From Pseudomonas sp. N040 (lineage in GTDB: Bacteria > Pseudomonadota > Gammaproteobacteria > Pseudomonadales > Pseudomonadaceae): 64,000 nt of DNA. Positions 56,942 through 64,000 of this stretch are shown piece by piece. Under the pieces are notes generated by a model that was not told the DNA's origin, did not search any database, and worked only from the letters and a program-made list of their open reading frames with translations. The stretch's first letter is position 1. Each line of letters starts with the position of its first letter. Location: NCBI RefSeq assembly GCF_015637705.1, contig NZ_JADOBE010000005.1:62001-126000 (forward strand), given 5' to 3'. The translations under genes and the position numbers were made by a program.

Positions 56942-59506
56942 ATGCGAATCGATCGTTTGACCAGCAAGCTGCAACTGGCGTTGTCGGATGCGCAATCCGT
57001 GGCTGTCGGTATGGATCATCCGGCCATCGAGCCGGTGCATCTGCTGCAGGCTCTGCTCGAGCAGCAGGGCGGCGCCATCAAGCCGCTGCTGATGCAGGTC
57101 GGCTTTGACATCAACGCGCTGCGCAGCGCATTGACCCGCGAGCTCGACCGTCTGCCGAAGATCCAGAACCCCACCGGTGACGTGAACCTGTCGCAGGATC
57201 TGTCACGCCTGCTGAACCAGGCCGACCGCCTGTCCCAGCAGAAGGGCGACCAGTACATTTCCAGTGAACTGGTGTTGCTGGCCGCGATGGACGGGGGCAC
57301 CACGCTGGGCAAGCTGCTGCTCGCCCAGGGCGTGTCGAAAAAAGCCCTGGAAAATGCCGTTGCCAACCTGCGCGGCGGCGATGCGGTGAATGACCCGAAT
57401 GCCGAGGAGTCCCGTCAGGCCCTCGACAAGTACACCGTCGACATGACCAAGCGTGCCGAAGAGGGGAAGCTGGATCCGGTGATCGGCCGCGATGATGAAA
57501 TCCGCCGGACCATCCAGGTGCTGCAGCGGCGCACCAAGAACAACCCGGTGCTGATCGGCGAGCCCGGTGTGGGCAAGACGGCGATTGTCGAAGGCCTGGC
57601 CCAGCGCATCATCAATGGCGAGGTGCCGGATGGCCTCAAGGGCAAGCGCCTGCTCTCGCTGGACATGGGTTCGCTGATCGCCGGCGCCAAGTTCCGCGGC
57701 GAGTTCGAGGAGCGCCTGAAGGCGGTGCTCAACGAGTTGGGCAAGCAGGAAGGGCAGGTAATCCTGTTCATCGACGAGCTGCATACCATGGTTGGTGCCG
57801 GCAAGGCCGAAGGCTCCATGGATGCCGGCAACATGCTCAAGCCGGCGCTGGCGCGCGGCGAGCTGCATTGCGTCGGCGCTACCACGCTGGATGAGTATCG
57901 CCAGTACATCGAGAAGGATGCGGCGCTCGAGCGCCGCTTCCAGAAGGTGCTGGTGGACGAGCCGAGCGAGGAGGACACCATCGCCATCCTGCGCGGCCTC
58001 AAGGAGCGCTACGAGGTTCACCACGGGGTCACCATCACCGACGGGGCGATCATTGCCGCGGCCAAACTCTCGCATCGCTATATCACCGACCGCCAGCTGC
58101 CGGACAAGGCGATCGACCTGATCGATGAGGCGGCTAGCCGCATCCGCATGGAGATCGACTCCAAGCCGGAAGAACTGGATCGCCTGGAACGTCGCCTGAT
58201 CCAGCTGAAGATCGAGCGTGAAGCGCTGAAGCGCGAAGAAGACGAAGCGGCCTTGAAGCGCCTGGAAAAGCTCAAGGATGACATTGCGCGGCTGGAGCGG
58301 GAGTACGCTGACCTGGAAGAAATCTGGAAAGCCGAAAAAGCCGAGGTGCAGGGTTCTGCGCAGATTCAGCAGAAGATCGAGCAGGCCCGCCAGGAAATGG
58401 AGGCGGCCCGGCGCAAGGGCGACCTGGAGGCCATGGCGCGCATCCAGTACCAGACCATTCCGGACCTCGAGCGCAGCCAGCAGATGGCTGAGCAGCATGG
58501 CAAGGCCGAGAATCAGCTGTTGCGCAACAAGGTCACCGACGAGGAAATTGCCGAGGTGGTGTCCAAGTGGACCGGCATTCCGGTTGCCAAGATGCTCGAA
58601 GGCGAGCGGGACAAGCTGTTGCGCATGGAAGACATGCTGCACACCCGGGTGATCGGCCAGCATGAGGCAGTAGTGGCCGTGTCCAATGCGGTACGCCGCT
58701 CGCGCGCCGGGTTGGCCGATCCTGACCGCCCCAGCGGTTCCTTCCTGTTTCTCGGTCCGACCGGGGTGGGCAAGACCGAGCTGTGCAAGGCGCTCGCCGA
58801 ATTCCTCTTCGACACCGAGGAGGCGATGGTTCGTATCGACATGTCCGAGTTCATGGAGAAGCATTCGGTGGCGCGGCTGATCGGTGCTCCGCCCGGCTAT
58901 GTCGGCTATGAAGAAGGTGGTTATCTGACCGAAGCGGTACGGCGCAAGCCCTATTCGGTAGTGTTGCTGGATGAGGTCGAGAAGGCCCACCCGGATGTGT
59001 TCAATGTGCTGCTGCAGGTGCTCGAAGATGGCCGGCTGACGGATAGTCACGGACGCACGGTTGATTTCCGCAATACGGTGGTGGTGATGACGTCCAACCT
59101 GGGCTCCTCGCAGATCCAGGAGCTGGTCGGTGATCGCGAAGCACAGCGAGCGGCCGTCATGGATGCCATCAGCCAGCACTTCCGTCCGGAATTCATCAAC
59201 CGTATCGATGAAGTGGTGGTCTTTGACGCGCTGGCCCGCGAACAGATTGCCGGTATCGCCGACATCCAGCTGCAGCGCCTGCGCAAGCGTCTGGCCGAGC
59301 GTGACCTGCGGCTGCAGCTGAGCCCCGAGGCGATGGACAAGCTGGTGGCCGTCGGTTACGACCCGGTCTATGGGGCCCGGCCACTGAAGCGGGCCCTGCA
59401 GCGCTGGGTGGAAAACCCGCTGGCGCAACTGATCCTGCAGGGCAAGTTTGCCCCGGAAACGCTGATCAGCGGCACGGTTCAGGGTGATGAAATCGTCTTC
59501 AGCTGA
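56942..59506 (+). CDS. clpB: ATP-dependent disaggregase ClpB
   Basis: An 854-residue Hsp100 chaperone. In order: N-domain (two Clp-N repeats, residues 1-150), first AAA domain with [15 protein letters not shown] and [15 protein letters not shown], the long coiled-coil middle domain (about 400-530) that separates ClpB from ClpA, and the second AAA domain with [14 protein letters not shown]. With DnaK it resolubilises protein aggregates. A second internal start, used in E. coli to make a short form lacking the N-domain, would lie near residue 150 but I cannot point to it. Heat-shock promoter upstream. Confidence 0.97.
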   Translation: MRIDRLTSKLQLALSDAQSVAVGMDHPAIEPVHLLQALLEQQGGAIKPLLMQVGFDINALRSALTRELDRLPKIQNPTGDVNLSQDLSRLLNQADRLSQQKGDQYISSELVLLAAMDGGTTLGKLLLAQGVSKKALENAVANLRGGDAVNDPNAEESRQALDKYTVDMTKRAEEGKLDPVIGRDDEIRRTIQVLQRRTKNNPVLIGEPGVGKTAIVEGLAQRIINGEVPDGLKGKRLLSLDMGSLIAGAKFRGEFEERLKAVLNELGKQEGQVILFIDELHTMVGAGKAEGSMDAGNMLKPALARGELHCVGATTLDEYRQYIEKDAALERRFQKVLVDEPSEEDTIAILRGLKERYEVHHGVTITDGAIIAAAKLSHRYITDRQLPDKAIDLIDEAASRIRMEIDSKPEELDRLERRLIQLKIEREALKREEDEAALKRLEKLKDDIARLEREYADLEEIWKAEKAEVQGSAQIQQKIEQARQEMEAARRKGDLEAMARIQYQTIPDLERSQQMAEQHGKAENQLLRNKVTDEEIAEVVSKWTGIPVAKMLEGERDKLLRMEDMLHTRVIGQHEAVVAVSNAVRRSRAGLADPDRPSGSFLFLGPTGVGKTELCKALAEFLFDTEEAMVRIDMSEFMEKHSVARLIGAPPGYVGYEEGGYLTEAVRRKPYSVVLLDEVEKAHPDVFNVLLQVLEDGRLTDSHGRTVDFRNTVVVMTSNLGSSQIQELVGDREAQRAAVMDAISQHFRPEFINRIDEVVVFDALAREQIAGIADIQLQRLRKRLAERDLRLQLSPEAMDKLVAVGYDPVYGARPLKRALQRWVENPLAQLILQGKFAPETLISGTVQGDEIVFS

Positions 59507-59588
59507 GTGCTGGGCTCCCCTGGTCACGCCGTTGGCAGGGCCGGGGTTTTGACTAGGTCATCGTTAAGTGTTGGCTTGCAGCGGTGCT

Positions 59589-59624
59589 GTAGGGTGGGTT
59601 AGCCGCAAAGCGGCGTAACCCACC
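59589..59624. repeat. GGGTGGGTTA-type palindrome
   Basis: GGTGGGTTAGCCG and its near inverse CGGCGTAACCCACC around a five-base loop, in the 178-base gap between clpB and the PilZ gene. It may double as their shared terminator. Related to the palindromes at 11410 and 15879. Confidence 0.7.
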
Positions 59625-59684
59625 ATCGATGCAAAAGGCATCGCCCCTGCAGAGGCGCGTGCAACAGTTAACGGGTACAGCGTC

Positions 59685-60026
59685 TCATGGTTGGCCGAGA
59701 TGGCGTAGCAGCACACCCCAGGCGGTTGCCTGCTCGCCCGTCATGTCAATGATCTGGAAGCCTGCCCAGCCATGCTGCGAGTGAGCGCCCTCACGGCTCC
59801 ACAGGCAGTCAGCCTCCAGGGTGACCGAGCCAATGCCTTCCACTGGACGTGCCGGCACCAGGCGAAACTGCAGCACGGCGTCGGCCTCTACCGGCGCTTC
59901 ACAGAACAGCATGAAGCCTTCGCTGGATAGATCTGCCAGGCGTCCCAGGCGCTCGCCGGAATGCAGCTCGTAGGCTTCAACCTGCAGGTTCAGGGTGTAC
60001 CGGTCATGCTGGCGACGGTTGTCCAT
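59685..60026 (-). CDS. PilZ-domain protein
   Basis: A 113-residue single PilZ domain with the c-di-GMP motifs RRQHDR near the N terminus and DLSSEG about 30 residues later; it starts MDNRRQHDRYTLNLQVEAYE. All core residues for c-di-GMP binding look intact. It differs clearly from MapZ at 5984. GGGAGC precedes the ATG. It starts nine bases after the DUF1631 stop, so both are probably made from one transcript. Partner and output unknown. Confidence 0.85.
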   Translation of the reverse strand: MDNRRQHDRYTLNLQVEAYELHSGERLGRLADLSSEGFMLFCEAPVEADAVLQFRLVPARPVEGIGSVTLEADCLWSREGAHSQHGWAGFQIIDMTGEQATAWGVLLRHLGQP

Positions 60027-60035
60027 GGTGGCTCC

Positions 60036-62381
60036 CTATTTGCTGTCACCCTTGGTGCGGACAGTCAGGCGTTGCAGGATCCGGTAAATGGCGGTGAGCG
60101 CACGGTCAACCAGGGGCAGGTTGCGTTCCTGCGGCATAATGCGTGCTTCACCGTTCTCCATTTCGATGGCCAGCTGGGCAACGGGCTTGATCGCGACCCG
60201 CTGGCCGCTGCCATCGACAAACATGTAGTTGCGGGTGCCAGGGCTTAGCCATGAAAGCTTGAGGATGCGGGTTTTGCCGTTTTCGGTCAGCTCGAACCAG
60301 GTGCCGGGTTCGACCTGCTCCAGCTCCTGGATCAGTGCCTGGGTCCGGGAGGACAGCATCGGCGTCTGCGCTGTCGCTTTCATCAATGCAGCATCCTCGC
60401 CGAGCATGGCGCCAAGGGGGCTTTCCGGCAGCGTGGCATGCAGGTTGGCCGCAACTTCCGGCTGTTTGGACTGAACCGCCTGCTGGCAGGCCACGATGTC
60501 CTTGAGGAGCTGGCGAATGCCGTCCTGATGGTGGCCGCCAAGCAGCTCCAGCCCCATGCGCAGATCTTCCAGCAAGGCCAGACGCAATTCCTGCAGGCGC
60601 AGCAGTCCGCCGGCATCCAGCAGGGTTCCGCTCCAGGCCAGTTGCTCGGCCACTTCGCCAGTACGCTGCCATTCTGCGCTGTCAGTGCCGTGACGCAACA
60701 AAACGAATACCAGGACATCAATCCAGGTCAGTTCCAGAAAGTCACGAATGAGGGCCGGTGGCTGGCGCTCCTGCAGTGCCCGGGTAATGACCTCGGCAGC
60801 TTGCTGGCGGGCGCCGAGCAACTTGTCCCGGCCCTTGGCGGCTTCCACGGCACGTCGCTCGCGCAACTCGACCTTGTGTTGCAGGGTGGCAACATGCTCG
60901 GTGAATTCGTCCAGCAGTACGTCAAACAGCGTGAGGTTGCCGGCGAAATCAGCAATGACACGCTCCACGACCCAGCGCATTTTCGCTACCAGGCCGCGCG
61001 CATCGCCTTCGCTGCCGTACAGTGCGCCCGCTTGAGCCATGGCATTGAGCAGTTTGCGGGCCGGGTGTTCGGGCTGGGTGAACAAGGCCTTGTCCAGCAG
61101 GGCAACTTTCAGATACGGGGTGTGCAGGTGCGACAGGATGGTCTTGCAACTGTCTGGCAGGTTGGTGTCATCCAGAATGAAGTCAAACAGCATGCCCACC
61201 AGATCAATCACATCGGCTTCGGGATCGGCCAGTTTCTGCTGTCCTGGATTGCGGCTGTGTATCTCGAGCTGTCGCTGCAAGCTGGCCTTGAGGTTTATGA
61301 CCTTCTGCGGTTCGTGCATGCGCTGTGTGAGGTCGTGCGCAGACTCTGCCTGTAGGCGGTTCAGCGCGTCCAGCAGTTCATCGGCGCTATAGGTTCGAGT
61401 GGCGCCGGTGGGTGCAAAGCTGGTGATGCTGGGTGTGCCGCCTGGTAGCTGGAGGCCTGTGCTGTGCTGGCGATTCTCTTTCAGCAAGCTGCTCAAGTCG
61501 GCGAACAACCCGGCTGGATCGGTTGGCGCAAGGCCTGAATCGGCAGGGCCGGTCTTGCGTTGCCGGCCAGCAGTTGGCGTGCTGCGCACTGCAGCTGTCG
61601 TGTCGGCGGGCGCCTGCCCGGGACTTGCGCTTGTCGCGCGGGCAGTAGGGGCTTGGCGCGGCTTGGCGGGCGGGCGCCGAGCAGTGTATTTGAGGTTGGG
61701 CAGTACCCCGGCTTCGATCAGAAGCTTGTTCAGCTCAGCGTAGAGCGCATCCAAGCCGCCCATGACGTGCTGGTCAAACAGCAGATAGAGAATGGTTTTG
61801 ATCCGCAGCGGCAGGCAATGCGGGGCCAGGGCGGTGCGAAAGGCTTCGATAATGGCCAGGGGCCCAAAGGGATTGCTGTCTTCCAGTAATTTCTGACCGT
61901 TATTCAGCAGGGCCAGGCGTTGCTCCAAGGGGTAAATCGACTGGGCCGCCCGGGTGCGCACACGGTTGACCATGTTGCTCAGCTGGATACTTTCCTCATA
62001 GTCCTCATTCTCGAGCAGGGAAAGTTCGTTCGCCTCGGCTGGGGTGGGCTTGGTCGCCGGTTTCAGCTTGCCATCCATGAAGGCCGCAAGGTTGCGGGCG
62101 ATCTGCTGGTGATAGGTGCGTTCGATTTGTGGTCGCAACCGGCGAAGGTCACGCATGTTGTCAAAGAACAGGGTCTGGATCTGATTGTTCTCGGCTTTCT
62201 CGGCGCACTCGAACAGGGTGTCGTCGACGTGGCTGAATAGCGTGGTGAGGTGTTCGGCGAGCTGGTTCAAGACCAGTTTTTTGCAGTTTTGCACCAGGGA
62301 GGTAAAGCGCGGCTGTATTGCGCGACTGGCCAGTGACGAATAGCCGCCAGGTTGGGTATTTGGAGTGTCCTGGTTGCTCAT
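60036..62381 (-). CDS. DUF1631 family protein
   Basis: A 781-residue, mostly helical cytoplasmic protein of the DUF1631 family. The N-terminal third (CKKLVLNQLAEHLTTLFSHV, NPFGPLAIIEAFRTAL) and the middle (FDFILDDTNLPDSCKTILSHL, VLLDEFTEHVATLQHKVELRERR) are typical; a proline/alanine-rich linker lies near residues 240-290. The C-terminal 100 residues (EPGTWFELTENGKTRILKLSWLS) look like a beta-barrel similar to the PilZ-like ends of this family. Function is unknown. It is followed at nine bases by a PilZ gene. Confidence 0.82.
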   Translation of the reverse strand: MSNQDTPNTQPGGYSSLASRAIQPRFTSLVQNCKKLVLNQLAEHLTTLFSHVDDTLFECAEKAENNQIQTLFFDNMRDLRRLRPQIERTYHQQIARNLAAFMDGKLKPATKPTPAEANELSLLENEDYEESIQLSNMVNRVRTRAAQSIYPLEQRLALLNNGQKLLEDSNPFGPLAIIEAFRTALAPHCLPLRIKTILYLLFDQHVMGGLDALYAELNKLLIEAGVLPNLKYTARRPPAKPRQAPTARATSASPGQAPADTTAAVRSTPTAGRQRKTGPADSGLAPTDPAGLFADLSSLLKENRQHSTGLQLPGGTPSITSFAPTGATRTYSADELLDALNRLQAESAHDLTQRMHEPQKVINLKASLQRQLEIHSRNPGQQKLADPEADVIDLVGMLFDFILDDTNLPDSCKTILSHLHTPYLKVALLDKALFTQPEHPARKLLNAMAQAGALYGSEGDARGLVAKMRWVVERVIADFAGNLTLFDVLLDEFTEHVATLQHKVELRERRAVEAAKGRDKLLGARQQAAEVITRALQERQPPALIRDFLELTWIDVLVFVLLRHGTDSAEWQRTGEVAEQLAWSGTLLDAGGLLRLQELRLALLEDLRMGLELLGGHHQDGIRQLLKDIVACQQAVQSKQPEVAANLHATLPESPLGAMLGEDAALMKATAQTPMLSSRTQALIQELEQVEPGTWFELTENGKTRILKLSWLSPGTRNYMFVDGSGQRVAIKPVAQLAIEMENGEARIMPQERNLPLVDRALTAIYRILQRLTVRTKGDSK

Positions 62382-62498
62382 GGACTGCCCTGCGTTAAGC
62401 CTTGCGGCGACTCGTTCTGCAATGGAGACGAACTATTGACACATATACCAGTGAGCATGGCAACTGCAAATCCTTGAGTCTTTTAACGTCTTTCAGGC

Positions 62499-62526
62499 TT
62501 GACAGCAGTCTGTGGAAACGTAAAAT
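62499..62526 (+). promoter_or_regulatory. Strong sigma-70 promoter of the tRNA operon
   Basis: TTGACA (62499-62504), 16-base spacer, TAAAAT (62521-62526), then the GC-rich discriminator GGCGCGCC. This arrangement is typical of stable-RNA promoters under stringent control. Confidence 0.85.
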
Positions 62527-62586
62527 GGCGCGCCTCTGATGCGGGAAACGGTTACCCGGTTCTGCAAAGGAGAAGGAAGCATAAGT

Positions 62587-62662
<76 letters not shown>

Positions 62663-62672
62663 AAACTTTCAC

Positions 62673-62749
62673 CGGGGTATAGCGCAGTCCGGTAGCGCGC
62701 CTGCTTTGGGAGCAGGATGTCAGGAGTTCGAATCCCCTTACCCCGACCA
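62673..62749 (+). tRNA. tRNA-Pro (TGG)
   Basis: A 77-base cloverleaf with CCA. Acceptor CGGGGTA / TACCCCG, anticodon loop TTTGGGA with anticodon TGG, T arm AGTTCGAATCC. It is 10 bases after tRNA-Asn. Confidence 0.96.
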
Positions 62750-62754
62750 TTTTT

Positions 62755-62830
62755 GGGTCGTTAGCTCAGTTGGTAGAGCAGTTGGCTTTTAACCAATTGG
62801 TCGCAGGTTCGAATCCCGCACGACCCACCA
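62755..62830 (+). tRNA. tRNA-Lys (TTT)
   Basis: A 76-base cloverleaf with CCA. Acceptor GGGTCGT / ACGACCC, anticodon loop CTTTTAA with anticodon TTT. It is five bases after tRNA-Pro and ends just before a terminator. Confidence 0.96.
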
Positions 62831-62833
62831 TAT

Positions 62834-62870
62834 AAAAGCCCCGACCATCAGGTCGGGGCTTTTTTATTTT
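62834..62870 (+). terminator. Terminator of the tRNA operon
   Basis: AAAAGCCCCGACC / GGTCGGGGCTTTT stem, four-base loop, then a long T-rich run; four bases past tRNA-Lys. Confidence 0.93.
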
Positions 62871-62898
62871 TGGCTTTGCGCTGGCGTTCCGCCAGTTG

Positions 62899-63072
62899 TC
62901 AGGTCACCAGTCGGCTCAACAGCCGGCTGGCCACGCCCAGCGCAACGACAATGAACAGTACAATCAGCAGCAGCCGCCACGGTCGGAAGGGCTTGCGCTC
63001 CACCTGATGCTGCGGGGCGGCCAGGTAACTGTCTACTTTCAACTGGTCTTCTGGGGTAAGGCGACTGGTCAT
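62899..63072 (-). CDS. DUF3094 family small membrane protein
   Basis: A 57-residue protein read directly from the minus strand: MTSRLTPEDQLKVDSYLAAP, then QHQVERKPFRPW, then one transmembrane helix (LLLIVLFIVVALGVA) and a short basic tail. This is the DUF3094 pattern of Pseudomonas, a short N-terminal helix plus one membrane anchor. Function unknown. A start at 63072 is preceded by GAGAGC. It lies between the tRNA terminator and the MOSC gene, on the same strand as the latter and about 40 bases after it. Confidence 0.78.
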   Translation of the reverse strand: MTSRLTPEDQLKVDSYLAAPQHQVERKPFRPWRLLLIVLFIVVALGVASRLLSRLVT

Positions 63073-63114
63073 GCGGGCTCTCGATGTTGGGGGTCGATGT
63101 TCAGGCTGGGTGGT

Positions 63115-63597
63115 TCAGTCCGGTTCGACGATTACTGGATCGCCAAGACGAATTATTCCACCTTGTAGCACCCTGGCAGTAATGCCGCCATGACCGCGTA
63201 CGGCCTGAAAGGCGCCCCTTCCGAGCCGTTCCTCCAGGCGTGCGCAAGGTTGGCACCAGCCGGTGGTTTCGAGGAGCGTGCTGCCAATACGAAACCTGCG
63301 ACCTTTCAGGCTGAACAGATTGATTCCTGCAACGGCGATGTTGCGGCGCAGATCAGCTGCCGAGACTGGCTTTCCCAGCAAACCTGCAATCACTGCCAGA
63401 TGCTCCCACTGGATCAGCGTTACTTGCCGGTTGTTGCCTGGGCCTGGCCGCGCATGATCGCCAGTTAGTCCAGCCGCATGGCGGGCTTCAACCGCGTCCA
63501 CTTCGAGCATGTCATTGTGCGCCGCCGGCCGTACGCCGAGCCATTGCACGTGTCCCCTTTGCGGGACAGCGGCGAGCAACTCCTGCAGTGGGCTCAC
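63115..63597 (-). CDS. MOSC-domain protein
   Basis: A MOSC (molybdenum cofactor sulfurase C-terminal) domain protein of about 160 residues: HVQWLGVRPA and DAVEARHAAGLTGDH begin the domain, DLRRNIAVAGINLFSLKGRRF follows, and the conserved cysteine is in TGWCQPCARLEE. Such proteins carry sulfur or act with molybdenum enzymes such as YcbX/YiiM-type N-hydroxylated base reductases. The start is uncertain: GTG 63597 gives a usual length, GTG 63651 is an alternative, and the frame stays open to 63801. No clear ribosome site decides it. Confidence 0.75.
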   Translation of the reverse strand: MSPLQELLAAVPQRGHVQWLGVRPAAHNDMLEVDAVEARHAAGLTGDHARPGPGNNRQVTLIQWEHLAVIAGLLGKPVSAADLRRNIAVAGINLFSLKGRRFRIGSTLLETTGWCQPCARLEERLGRGAFQAVRGHGGITARVLQGGIIRLGDPVIVEPD

Positions 63598-63813
63598 GGG
63601 TGTTCGCCCACAGCGGGCCGGCAGGCGTGGTTCAATGGACAGAGCAAAAACCCGTTGTGCTGTTGTAGCGGGGATGTCATCAGTGAAAGGTGCGCGGATC
63701 TGTTCATGTCGGCAGTTTAGCCGCGCCAGGCTGATTTGCCGCAATGGCTGGAGGGTCGTCGCGTTGTAGACTGCAACAGTCTGTCGCGGCGCATTGCGCA
63801 AAAGGAGCTAAAG

Positions 63814-64000
63814 ATGAAACGAGTAGCAGGCGCTGTTGGCCTGATCTTGCTGAGCGGACTGCTGCATGCCCAGGAAGCCGCCGTGGTGCGGGCGCCCTGG
63901 ACGCTGCTGGATCAGTTCGATCAAGCCTATACCTTGAACGATGAGCTACACATCCTGCTGGTCGCACGCAGCATGGATGGCGCCAAAATCCTCAAGCAGG
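63814..64000 (+). CDS. Exported protein, 5' part only
   Basis: The first 62 residues of a secreted protein that runs off the window. A signal peptide (VAGAVGLILLSGLLHAQ) is followed by APWTLLDQFDQAYTLNDELH and LLVARSMDGAKILKQ. The phrase L-x-D-Q-x-D-Q and the following beta strand suggest a thioredoxin-like start, as in a small group of Pseudomonas periplasmic proteins, but too little is visible to name it. AAGGAG lies seven bases before the ATG. Divergent from the MOSC gene. Confidence 0.7.
   Translation, partial: MKRVAGAVGLILLSGLLHAQEAAVVRAPWTLLDQFDQAYTLNDELHILLVARSMDGAKILKQ

Noticed and set aside
57203..59527. A 774-codon minus-strand frame opposite clpB
   Set aside because: Antisense shadow of clpB; composition rich in Leu, Gln, His and Arg with no recognisable motif.
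63598..63801. N-terminal extension of the MOSC protein to the ATG at 63801
   Set aside because: The added 68 residues show no conserved pattern, no ribosome site is present, and the start would sit in the divergent promoter region of the next gene.

Overview
The window is a chromosomal stretch of a gamma-proteobacterium of the family Pseudomonadaceae, most likely a Pseudomonas (sensu lato) but not P. aeruginosa itself. This rests on the protein sequences (MapZ, IspB, ProB and PilS closely match the Pseudomonas forms I remember), high-GC third positions, REPIN palindromes of the Pseudomonas type, and the linkage proB-obg-rpmA-rplU/ispB, murJ-ribF-ileS-lspA-fkpB-ispH, pilS-pilR and rluD-pgeF-clpB. 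No phage, plasmid, CRISPR array, rRNA or transposase gene is seen. Almost all of it is housekeeping DNA; the accessory signal lies in small repeats and in the minor-pilin cluster.

Layout. 1-5859: 3' end of cpdA, yqiA, then topoisomerase IV (parE, a membrane-anchored retropepsin-like gene, parC). 5984-9919: the PilZ adaptor mapZ, radA on the opposite strand, a DUF2789 gene and a lipoprotein lytic transglycosylase. 9968-13841: chromate-family transporter, YdcH-like protein with a cysteine-rich tail, mscL and glyA. 14114-20735: translation factor ettA, lipid A phosphoethanolamine transferase eptA, a periplasmic retropepsin-like protein, and a DUF4105 plus DUF3015 pair. 20931-27296: DksA-like zinc-finger protein, Lon-like protease, small conserved proteins, FKBP isomerase, a coiled-coil lipoprotein and a nested repeat element. 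27418-32686: ispB divergent from rplU-rpmA-obg-proB-creA, then rpsT. 32880-40380: the murJ-ribF-ileS-lspA-fkpB-ispH array, interrupted by REPINs.

40471-51901 is a type IV pilus region: a lone pseudopilin on the minus strand, pilE-pilV-pilW-pilX-pilY1-fimU on the plus strand in an order unlike the P. aeruginosa operon as I recall it, thiO, and the two-component genes pilS-pilR with a small PP0621-type gene ahead. 52067-59506: nadE, bamD, rluD, pgeF and clpB with a good sigma-32 promoter. 59685-62381: a PilZ protein following a large DUF1631 gene. 62587-62830: tRNA-Asn, tRNA-Pro and tRNA-Lys behind one strong promoter. The end holds a DUF3094 gene, a MOSC-domain gene and the start of a secreted protein.

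Functional threads are surface sensing and motility (MapZ, second PilZ protein, PilY1 and minor pilins, PilRS), envelope biogenesis (MurJ, LspA, BamD, EptA, lytic transglycosylase, IspB/IspH) and protein quality control (ClpB, Lon-like protease, FKBPs). I see no clear undescribed defence or biosynthetic system. The most unusual items are the reordered pilin operon with a PilY1 whose usual metal-binding loops are degenerate, the nested REPIN element at 26900-27058, a small cluster of DnaA-box-like sites near 23.9-24.4 kb, and the PilZ/DUF1631 pair.
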